From Chitinophaga eiseniae (GTDB taxonomy: Bacteria; Bacteroidota; Bacteroidia; Chitinophagales; Chitinophagaceae), in assembly GCF_012641265.1 (NCBI RefSeq), contig NZ_JABAHZ010000004.1, forward strand, positions 372,001-436,000: DNA of 64,000 nucleotides, read 5' to 3'. Numbering within the stretch: the stretch's first letter is position 1; each line of letters opens with the position of its first letter. Under the pieces are notes generated by a model. It ran no database searches. It was not told where the DNA came from and saw nothing but the letters and a program-made list of their open reading frames with translations. Position numbers and translations under genes: made by a program. Below are positions 16,519 to 23,947 of this stretch, one piece after another.

Positions 16519-19269
16519 ATGTTTAAATCCACTTTTATAAGTATGGTTTGCCTGTTCGGGTTACAGTTTGTTGCTACCGCACAGATTGTCATTTCAGGAA
16601 ATGTTCGGAACAGCGTTACCAAAGAAGTAGTACCTGTAGTATCTGTTACCATGAAAGAAGCTCCCAACGGCGACTATACCAACGATCAGGGGAACTTTAA
16701 GTTCTCCACCCGGAAAACATATCCTGTTACCCTTATACTGTCATCGGTTGGCTTTGAAACAAAGGAAATCACCGTTTCCGGTCCCGGTTTCCAGCGGGTG
16801 GAATTATCACCTGCCTCGGTATTGGGTAAGGAAGTGGTGGTTTCCGCCAGCCGCTTTGTACAAAAGAAGATTGAGTCGCCCGTCACCATCGAAAGGATCG
16901 GTACCAAAGACATCATCAACTCCCCGCAGCCCAGCTACTACAACATGATCCAGGGCCTCAAGGGGGTTGACGTTACCACCTCCAGCCTGTTGTTTACCAC
17001 CATCACCACCCGTGGCTTTAACACCAGCGGCAATACCAACTTCACCCAGATTGTAGATGGTATGGACAACCAGGCCCCGGGACTCAACTTCCCCATAGGT
17101 GCTATCATCGGGCTTACAGAGCTGGATGTGGATAACCTGGAAGTACTGTCCGGCGCCTCGTCCGCACTGTATGGCTCCCGCGGATTAAACGGTACCATGG
17201 TGATGACCGGCAAAGACCCGTTTAAATACCAGGGCCTCAGCGCCCAGATCACCCAGGGTGTCAACCATGTAAAGAAAGGGAAGTCTAACGACCCGTTGGG
17301 ACCGTCGCCCTATTACGACTGGACGGTGCGCTGGGGAAAGAAAGTGAGCGATAAGTTTGCGTTTAAAATAAATGTGCAGTACACCCAGGCGAAAGACTGG
17401 ATGGCCAACGATACCACGAATACCAACGGCCCCGGTGGTCCCCGGCAGGATCCTAACTACAATGGCGTAAACATTTACGGTAGTAAGACTTCGGTAGACA
17501 TTAATCCCTTCCTGGAAGGCGCCCTGGCGCAAGTACCGGAACTGGCGCCTGTTATCAACCCCATGCTGGCAGAAGGCAGTCACTATGTGGCCCGCACCGG
17601 CTACCCCGAATATGGTTACCTGAGCAGCGATGCCAAAATGTTTAAAGCCAACGTAGAACTCCGCTATAAGATAAAACCTAAGCTGGAAGCTATTTTATCT
17701 GGCACCTACGGCCAGGGTAACGCGGTATACAGCAATGATACCCGCTATGCATTGACCGGCTTTCACCTGGGCCAGTACCGGGCAGAACTAAAGGCCGAAC
17801 ACTGGTTTGTTCGTACCTATACCAGCCGCGAAAATTCCGGGCACACCATCATTGCCATGCCCACGGTACAGCTGATCAACGAAGCCTGGAAGCCCAGCTA
17901 CAACGCCAATACCGGCGATGGCTGGTACCCGCAGTATACCAGCGCTTTACTGGAAGCCATGTCGCAGGGTAAAAGCTACCTCGATGCCAGCAATATGGCC
18001 AGGGTATTTGCCGACCAGGGCCGGCCCGATGCCGGCAGTCCCCAGTTCCTGCACCTGAAAGACAGTATCTCCAGTATCCCGACGTCTAAAGGAGGTACCC
18101 TGTTTACCGACCGAAGTCGCCTGTTCAACACAGAAGTACAATACAACTTTACCCACCTGGTGAAGTTTGCAGAGCTGATTGCAGGACTTAACTACCGCCT
18201 GTACCGGCTGGACTCCAAAGGCACCTTATTCCCCGATAATGATGCCCCGATCGATGTAGCAGAATACAGCGCTTATGCTCATCTCACCAAAAAAGTAATA
18301 CACGATAAACTCAGCCTGGCGGCGGCATTCCGGTACGATAAAAATACCTTGTTCGCCAAGCCCCGCATCACCACCCGGGTATCGGCTGTACTGGAAGTAA
18401 ACAAGGAAAGCTTCATTCGCTTCTCTTACCAGAATGCCTATAGCTTCCCTTCCAATATCCAGTCGCTGCAAAGCACCCTGATTGATTACAACAGCTTCGC
18501 TTCCGGGGGCTCCGACCGCCTGCTGAATGGGGTATATCATTTTGATAAATACCCGGCTTACACCTTGAGCAGCGTAGATTCTTTCCAGCACAGTAAAAAC
18601 CCGGCCGACCTGAAACAGTTCCAGCTGAAAGATATCCGGCCGCAGTCTGTAGATGCGTTTGAGTTAGGATACTCTTCCCTGATTGCAGGCAGGGTATTAA
18701 TTGATGTATTGGGATACTATTCCACCTGGAAGAACTTTATCGGCTATGTAAACGTAGCCAACACGCCGGGAACCGACGATCCACAGGCATTCCTGGACCA
18801 CAGCAAATATATTCAATACAATATCGCCTATAATGGCGCCGAAAAAGTAAATACCTATGGCTATGCAGCCAGCGTGAGCATCGATTTCTCCCATCACTTC
18901 CTGGGAAAAGTCAATTTCTCGTCCGACTTCCTGAAGAACCGGAACAACAGCCAGGTAAACAATTTCAACACGCCCAATTATAAGTTTAACGTAGATTTTG
19001 GTAACACGGGTTTTGGTAAAAAAGAACGTTATTCATTCAACACCACCTTCCGTTATCGCCCGGCTTATTTTTACCAGATAGGCTTCGGAAGCGGTACGGT
19101 GCCGGCTTCTGCGGTGATCGATGCCCAGGTGAGCTATCGCTTGCTCCAGGCGCATTCCACGATCAAGCTGGGTGGTACCAACCTTACCAATACCTATTAC
19201 AGGAATGGCTTTGGTAGTCCTGCTATTGGCGGTATGTACTATATCACTTTTGCCTACAATGTTTTCTGA
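16519..19269 (+). CDS. TonB-dependent outer-membrane receptor
   Basis: 916 residues from the ATG at 16519, which gives a signal peptide ending near VATAQ; the in-frame TTG at 16462 would add an implausible tail. The order is a carboxypeptidase-regulatory-like domain (about 22-105), a plug (VVVSASRFVQKKIESPVTIERI, then SGASSALYGSRGLNGTMVMTGKDPF) and a beta-barrel of about 680 residues ending in VF. It lacks a SusD partner and the SusC-type GYG motif, so it is a stand-alone receptor. Two genes for a beta-helix lipoprotein and a diheme cytochrome follow at 18 nt and 14 nt, making an operon likely. The substrate is unknown. Confidence 0.9.
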   Translation: MFKSTFISMVCLFGLQFVATAQIVISGNVRNSVTKEVVPVVSVTMKEAPNGDYTNDQGNFKFSTRKTYPVTLILSSVGFETKEITVSGPGFQRVELSPASVLGKEVVVSASRFVQKKIESPVTIERIGTKDIINSPQPSYYNMIQGLKGVDVTTSSLLFTTITTRGFNTSGNTNFTQIVDGMDNQAPGLNFPIGAIIGLTELDVDNLEVLSGASSALYGSRGLNGTMVMTGKDPFKYQGLSAQITQGVNHVKKGKSNDPLGPSPYYDWTVRWGKKVSDKFAFKINVQYTQAKDWMANDTTNTNGPGGPRQDPNYNGVNIYGSKTSVDINPFLEGALAQVPELAPVINPMLAEGSHYVARTGYPEYGYLSSDAKMFKANVELRYKIKPKLEAILSGTYGQGNAVYSNDTRYALTGFHLGQYRAELKAEHWFVRTYTSRENSGHTIIAMPTVQLINEAWKPSYNANTGDGWYPQYTSALLEAMSQGKSYLDASNMARVFADQGRPDAGSPQFLHLKDSISSIPTSKGGTLFTDRSRLFNTEVQYNFTHLVKFAELIAGLNYRLYRLDSKGTLFPDNDAPIDVAEYSAYAHLTKKVIHDKLSLAAAFRYDKNTLFAKPRITTRVSAVLEVNKESFIRFSYQNAYSFPSNIQSLQSTLIDYNSFASGGSDRLLNGVYHFDKYPAYTLSSVDSFQHSKNPADLKQFQLKDIRPQSVDAFELGYSSLIAGRVLIDVLGYYSTWKNFIGYVNVANTPGTDDPQAFLDHSKYIQYNIAYNGAEKVNTYGYAASVSIDFSHHFLGKVNFSSDFLKNRNNSQVNNFNTPNYKFNVDFGNTGFGKKERYSFNTTFRYRPAYFYQIGFGSGTVPASAVIDAQVSYRLLQAHSTIKLGGTNLTNTYYRNGFGSPAIGGMYYITFAYNVF

Positions 19270-19287
19270 TAATAAAAAATAAATTAC

Positions 19288-20568
19288 ATGAAACGATACA
19301 CACACTACCTGTTGTTGTTATCCTTGCTGGCGGCCTGTAAGGGGTCGGAAGTAAAAGATGCCGGAGATGCCGGCGGTTATAAGAAACAGCTCAGCTTTGG
19401 TCCCGGAGAGGAAACAAAAATAGCCGAAGCGTTGCTCACGCTCACCGACAGTAGCAACATTACCCTGAAAGAGGGACTGTACAAATTTGATAACCTGAGC
19501 ATTGCCCAGCTAAAACATATCAAAATACAAGGCGCTGGTCCGGATAAAACGATCCTCGATTTTTCGGCGCAAAGCCAGGGTGGGGAAGGTATCCGGGTTA
19601 CCGATGTAAAAGGGTTTACCATCGATGGTCTTACCCTGAGGGATTCCAAAGGCGACCTGATCAAGATCAACAAAAGCGAAAATGTGGTGATCACCAACCT
19701 GCATGCGGTGTGGTCGGTATCAGATTCTACTACCGGCGGATATGCCATCTACCCGGTAATGTGTAAAAATGTGCTGGTAGAAAACTGTTACGCGCAAGGT
19801 GCTTCCGATGCGGGTATTTATGTAGGGCAAACCGATAGCGCCATTGTACGAAAATGCAAAGCATATAAGAACGTAGCCGGATGTGAAATAGAAAATACTT
19901 CCCACGCAGAAGTATATGATAATGAGTTTTGGGGAAATACCGCCGGCTTCCTGATTTTTGACTTGCCGGATTTATCTAAACGGGGTGGTTTTGTAAAAGC
20001 GTACAACAACTATTTTCACGATAACAACGAACGTAATTTTGCTAAATCAGGCAGCTTTGGCTCTACCTGGGGCGTTGGTAATGCAGCTCCCGGCAGCGGC
20101 GTGGTGATTTTAGCGGCATCTGATATCGATCTCCATCACAATCGTATTATCAACAACAACTCCAGCGCTATTTCTGTCGTATCCGGATTTTTTATCGATG
20201 AAAGTGCGGGATCAAAGATCAATGATCACTATTTCCCGATTCCCCGCAATGTGCATATCCATGATAACACCATGGAGGTGGCGAATGCGTTTCCACCGGC
20301 TGTTTATGAGCATCATACCGGTAAAATACTGGTAGGTATTGAGCAGCAGCTCAATGCGATGGATCCGTCCCGCAAAAATGCCCGGTTGCCATTTATTACT
20401 TATGATGGGATTACGACCAATCTGCTCACAAAAGGCACAGCGGTGAATCCGGACTCACTCTGTATTCAGCAGCAGGGCCCTAATCTATTTGTGAATGTAG
20501 ATGCGATGAATATGAAATCGAAGACCTGGCATCCCAGCACGGATGTGACACCTTATGTTTGTAAATAA
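19288..20568 (+). CDS. Parallel beta-helix repeat lipoprotein (cytochrome-associated type)
   Basis: A 426-residue lipoprotein with a lipobox LAAC (Cys17). Most of the mature chain is a right-handed parallel beta-helix, shown by repeating about 22-residue rungs such as IKIQGAGPDKTILDFS, KGFTIDGLTLRDSKGDLIKI, KNVLVENCYAQGASDAGIYV and AIVRKCKAYKNVAGCEIENT. The family resembles periplasmic mannuronan epimerases and is found next to the SO2930-type diheme cytochrome in many bacteria (family knowledge, recalled). That cytochrome gene follows here after 14 nt. A role in modifying or binding a polysaccharide at the envelope is plausible; no catalytic residues can be assigned with confidence. Confidence 0.85.
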   Translation: MKRYTHYLLLLSLLAACKGSEVKDAGDAGGYKKQLSFGPGEETKIAEALLTLTDSSNITLKEGLYKFDNLSIAQLKHIKIQGAGPDKTILDFSAQSQGGEGIRVTDVKGFTIDGLTLRDSKGDLIKINKSENVVITNLHAVWSVSDSTTGGYAIYPVMCKNVLVENCYAQGASDAGIYVGQTDSAIVRKCKAYKNVAGCEIENTSHAEVYDNEFWGNTAGFLIFDLPDLSKRGGFVKAYNNYFHDNNERNFAKSGSFGSTWGVGNAAPGSGVVILAASDIDLHHNRIINNNSSAISVVSGFFIDESAGSKINDHYFPIPRNVHIHDNTMEVANAFPPAVYEHHTGKILVGIEQQLNAMDPSRKNARLPFITYDGITTNLLTKGTAVNPDSLCIQQQGPNLFVNVDAMNMKSKTWHPSTDVTPYVCK

Positions 20569-20582
20569 ATTTTTTTCGAGAG

Positions 20583-21644
20583 ATGAGGAAGCTTTGCTTA
20601 TTGATATTGTGTGTAATACTGTGGCTGGCCGCCGTGCAGAGTTGCCAGCAACGCCCGGCGCCTGCTGTGGTGGCCGGACCGTTTCAGTTTAAAGATAAAT
20701 TGTCGGACTACGGCTTTTTTACCGGCGCACTGAAAACGCTCACTCCCCGCAAAGGCGTAGTGAATTATGAATTAGCCACGCCACTGTTTACCGACTATGC
20801 GGTAAAAGACCGCTTTGTAGTGGTGCCGGAGGGAAAACAAATCCATTATACCGATCACGGTGCATTGGATTTTCCCGATTCGACTTTCATCATTAAAAAC
20901 TTCGCTTACACCAGCCCTGCACACGAAAAGGTAATGATAGAAACCCGGCTCTTATTCAGGGATCCGGCCGATCATCAGTGGAAAGTGATGAATTACCTCT
21001 GGAATAAAGACCAGCAGGACGCCGGCAAGTGGATACTGGGCAAGAGAATCCCGATCACCTTCCTGGACGATAACGGGCAGGAGCAGTCGACCATATACCA
21101 GGTGCCCAATACCAATGATTGTAAACGCTGCCATATCAACAACAGCGTACTCACGCCCATTGGTCCCAAGGCGCGTAACCTCAACTACGTACGTCATGGA
21201 CAAACGGCCAACCAGTTGCAGGAATGGGCTACCAATGGACTATTGGCGGGTATGCCTGCCCTGGATAAAGTACCGCAACTGCCCGACTGGAAAGACAGTG
21301 TACACTTTAGCGTGAGTCAGCGTGCCCGCGCCTACCTCGACGTGAACTGTGCGCATTGCCATACCAAGGGCGGCGATGCCTATAATACCGGTCTATTCCT
21401 GGAATACGAACAAACCGGGGCCGATCACCTGGGCATGATGAAATCGCCGGTATCGGCCGGTGGGGGCGCCGGCGGGCTCGATTACGATGTAATCCCCGGA
21501 GATGCACAGCATTCTATCCTGGTATACCGGATGAATAGTATTGAGCCTGGTACGGCCATGCCGGAGCTGGCCCGTACAGTGATTCATAAAGAAGGCGTAG
21601 CGCTGATCCGGCAGTGGGTGAATGAGATGAAGCCGGGGCGTTAA
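20583..21644 (+). CDS. SO2930-family diheme c-type cytochrome
   Basis: A 353-residue exported protein; the signal ends in a possible lipobox AVQSC (Cys21). It has exactly two CxxCH haem-attachment motifs, CKRCH (C180-H184) and CAHCH (C256-H260). The regions around them (VPNTNDCKRCHINNS; YLDVNCAHCHTKGG) match the SO2930 / HNE_0200-type family, and the C-terminus ends MPELARTVIHKEGVALIRQW, as in that family. It likely carries electrons in the periplasm or at the outer membrane. The third gene of a receptor / beta-helix / cytochrome row, it is followed by an intrinsic terminator. Physiological partner and substrate are not known from sequence. Confidence 0.88.
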   Translation: MRKLCLLILCVILWLAAVQSCQQRPAPAVVAGPFQFKDKLSDYGFFTGALKTLTPRKGVVNYELATPLFTDYAVKDRFVVVPEGKQIHYTDHGALDFPDSTFIIKNFAYTSPAHEKVMIETRLLFRDPADHQWKVMNYLWNKDQQDAGKWILGKRIPITFLDDNGQEQSTIYQVPNTNDCKRCHINNSVLTPIGPKARNLNYVRHGQTANQLQEWATNGLLAGMPALDKVPQLPDWKDSVHFSVSQRARAYLDVNCAHCHTKGGDAYNTGLFLEYEQTGADHLGMMKSPVSAGGGAGGLDYDVIPGDAQHSILVYRMNSIEPGTAMPELARTVIHKEGVALIRQWVNEMKPGR

Positions 21645-21670
21645 TTACGTGGATTTAAATGAAATAGTGA

Positions 21671-21698
21671 AAGTCGCCTGCTTGCGGGCGACTTTTTT
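21671..21698 (+). terminator. Intrinsic terminator after diheme cytochrome gene
   Basis: AAGTCGCC (21671-21678) pairs with GGCGACTT (21687-21694) around an 8-nt loop, followed directly by a T-run. It ends the receptor/beta-helix/cytochrome unit. Confidence 0.85.
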
Positions 21699-21779
21699 AT
21701 GCATGATAACTGCAATATTATGTATAAAATATGTGTTTTTTATTTAAAAATACATATTTTTGCGTAAAATGCGCAAATA

Positions 21780-23045
21780 ATGCTTATTTATTTCAAAGTT
21801 GCGAACTATAAATCTATCAAGGACCCTGTGGTAATTAACTTTACTGCAACGGGTATCAGTGAACATGCAGATACACACATCACGACAGTGGCCAACACGC
21901 CGTTACTGAAATCTATTTTGTTATACGGACCTAATGCCAGCGGAAAGACTAATATTTTAGAAGCGTTTTTACATTATCGTTATCTCATCACTAGTTCTGC
22001 GAAAGAAAGCCAGGGTAATGAGGCAATTGAGGTACAGCCTTTTTTATTAAATACGGTGACGGCTAAACAACCGGTTTTTTTTGAAGCCAGGTTTATTTTG
22101 AATGGTGTGAAGTATAGATATGGTTTTGAGGCAGACAAAAAAATTATTCATAAAGAGTGGTTACTGGAAGCGAAAGCAGCGAAGGAATATCCAGTGTTTT
22201 TAAGAATAGGGCAGGATATTGAGATCGATGGAAAGCGTTTTGCAAATGCAGAAGGATTAGAGAAAAGAACAAGAAAGAATGTATTATTCTTATCAGTGGC
22301 GTCTCAATGGAATGTAGCGAAGGCAGAAAAAATTAATGCCTGGTTTGGGAATGCCTTCACTATTCATGGATTATTGGATACTGTATATGAAGATTTTACC
22401 CTGAATATGTTGGAAGATGAAAAGTATAAACATAAAATAAGGGATTTTGTCAGCAAAGCAGATTTAGGAATTGCGGACCTCGAAGCATATAATATGCTTT
22501 CAAGAAAGGATGATTTTGGCAGTGATGATTTTTTCGGCCCAAGGTTTAACACACATTTGACGGAGATGGAGAGAAAGTCAAGGGCTGCATTGACCTGGCA
22601 TAAGGTATTTGATGAGCATAATAAGGAGGTAGACATGTACCCTTTTGTTATGCGCACGCAGGAATCCGAGGGAACCAAAAAATATTTTAACCTGATAGGT
22701 CCATTAATCAAGGCATTGGAGCAGAACTACCTGGTGGTAATAGATGAATTTGACGCGCGTTTTCATTCGCTGTTATCAAAGGCAGTAATAGAGCTGTTTA
22801 ATAACAATCCCCAGTCACAGGCACAATTATTTATTGCCAGTCATGATACCGCTTTGCTGGATAAAGAGTTGCTTCGCCGGGATCAGATTTACTTTGTAGA
22901 GAAAGACGGTTTTGGTGCCACCCAGGTAACGTCATTGGTGGAATTTAAAATACGCAAGGAAGCGCCTTATGATAAGAACTACCTGGAGGGAAAATTTGGC
23001 GCCATACCAATGATTGATAACCTGGAATCAGCCCTGAAAAAATGA
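21780..23045 (+). CDS. RloA-type AAA/ABC ATPase (AbiLi-like)
   Basis: A 421-residue ATPase of the AAA_21 / SMC-like type. Walker A is GPNASGKT (G50-T57), followed by an insert region, an ABC-like signature SEGTKK, a Walker B VVIDEFDARFH and the H-loop segment ASHDTALLDKE. The order and spacing match RloA / AbiLi and the ATPases of OLD-like systems. The gene overlaps the next by 4 nt (ATGA), showing translational coupling with an RloB-like gene. Families of this kind are linked to phage defence, where the ATPase gates a partner nuclease. Base composition looks more A+T-rich than its neighbours, consistent with transfer, but this was not measured. Confidence 0.85.
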   Translation: MLIYFKVANYKSIKDPVVINFTATGISEHADTHITTVANTPLLKSILLYGPNASGKTNILEAFLHYRYLITSSAKESQGNEAIEVQPFLLNTVTAKQPVFFEARFILNGVKYRYGFEADKKIIHKEWLLEAKAAKEYPVFLRIGQDIEIDGKRFANAEGLEKRTRKNVLFLSVASQWNVAKAEKINAWFGNAFTIHGLLDTVYEDFTLNMLEDEKYKHKIRDFVSKADLGIADLEAYNMLSRKDDFGSDDFFGPRFNTHLTEMERKSRAALTWHKVFDEHNKEVDMYPFVMRTQESEGTKKYFNLIGPLIKALEQNYLVVIDEFDARFHSLLSKAVIELFNNNPQSQAQLFIASHDTALLDKELLRRDQIYFVEKDGFGATQVTSLVEFKIRKEAPYDKNYLEGKFGAIPMIDNLESALKK

Positions 23046-23731
23046 GTAAAGGCAGGAAGGAGTCATTCAATGATTTGCTGCAATCATTGAAGACAAAAAA
23101 GGTAGAAACCCCGAAATCGGTGGATGTAATTGAAGAGCGTAAATATTTTTTAATTGTATGCGAAGGTGTTAGAACAGAACCCATCTATTTCAATTACTTC
23201 CGGAATTTTTTGCCGCCAAGGCTGCTGGATACAATCCAGGTAGATGGCGCCGGTTGCGATACCATCGATGTTGTCAAAAGAGCGGTTGAGGAGAAAAAGA
23301 AGCGGGAAAAGCACAAGCTGAAACCGCCCTATGATGAAGTATGGGCGGTGTATGACAAAGACGATTTTTCCGATACACGATATAACGGCGCCATTGCCCT
23401 GGCCAAAAAGGAAGGTATTCAAAGTGCCCATTCGAACCAGTCATTCGAGTTGTGGTATGTGCTCCACTTTCAATACCTGGATACCGCCGTTCAAAGAAAG
23501 GACTATATACCAATATTAAGTAAGAACCTGGGATTCCCCTACATGAAAAACAGCGAAAGGATCGTAAAAACATTGTTTGAATCCGGAAAAGTGAAGGAAG
23601 CCATTGCCCGCGCAAAAAAACTGGATGCCCGGTATGGTGGTAATGCTCACGCCGGCTTTTGCCCTCACACCAAGGTACATGAATTAGTGACGGCACTCCT
23701 CAAATATACCCGGCAGCCTTATATTAAATAA
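23042..23731 (+). CDS. RloB-like protein (AbiLii-like, Toprim-type nuclease candidate)
   Basis: A 229-residue RloB-domain protein. Conserved landmarks are FLIVCEGVRTEPIYFNYF (E41 and E46), the acidic motif VYDKDDF (D105, D107, D108), the family signature SNQSFELWYVLHF (131-143) and the C-terminal PHTKVHELVTALL. The E and DxD layout resembles the metal site of Toprim domains in OLD-family nucleases, which is why a nuclease role is inferred. It is translationally coupled to the RloA-type ATPase upstream, as in RloAB/AbiL pairs. No third component (restriction subunit, methylase, reverse transcriptase) is present nearby, so this appears to be a two-gene module. Confidence 0.85.
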   Translation: MSKGRKESFNDLLQSLKTKKVETPKSVDVIEERKYFLIVCEGVRTEPIYFNYFRNFLPPRLLDTIQVDGAGCDTIDVVKRAVEEKKKREKHKLKPPYDEVWAVYDKDDFSDTRYNGAIALAKKEGIQSAHSNQSFELWYVLHFQYLDTAVQRKDYIPILSKNLGFPYMKNSERIVKTLFESGKVKEAIARAKKLDARYGGNAHAGFCPHTKVHELVTALLKYTRQPYIK

Positions 23732-23864
23732 TAATTTAAGCATATGTTTAATGTGTCAATGCTTTCGTACGCAATTCCTGTTTTGAAAAATGTTAATTAT
23801 TTTTATTTGTAATTAATTGATTATTAAATATAACTATTTTCCTCATCAGGAAAACTCCTCATTT

Positions 23865-23895
23865 TTTTCCCGATTGCGTAAATCATTTTCCCGAT
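23865..23895 (+). repeat. Direct repeat at 21-bp period upstream of siderophore receptor
   Basis: TTTTCCCGAT occurs at 23865-23874 and again at 23886-23895, exactly two helical turns apart, about 53 nt before the receptor start. This spacing is typical of operators for LytTR or AraC-type activators. The rest of the 216-nt intergenic region is A+T-rich, and no Fur-box-like palindrome is recognised. Confidence 0.5.
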
Positions 23896-23947
23896 CTGAT
23901 ACACCAAACAAACTGAATCGCTGCAACTTTGCGAAAAATATTAGTAG

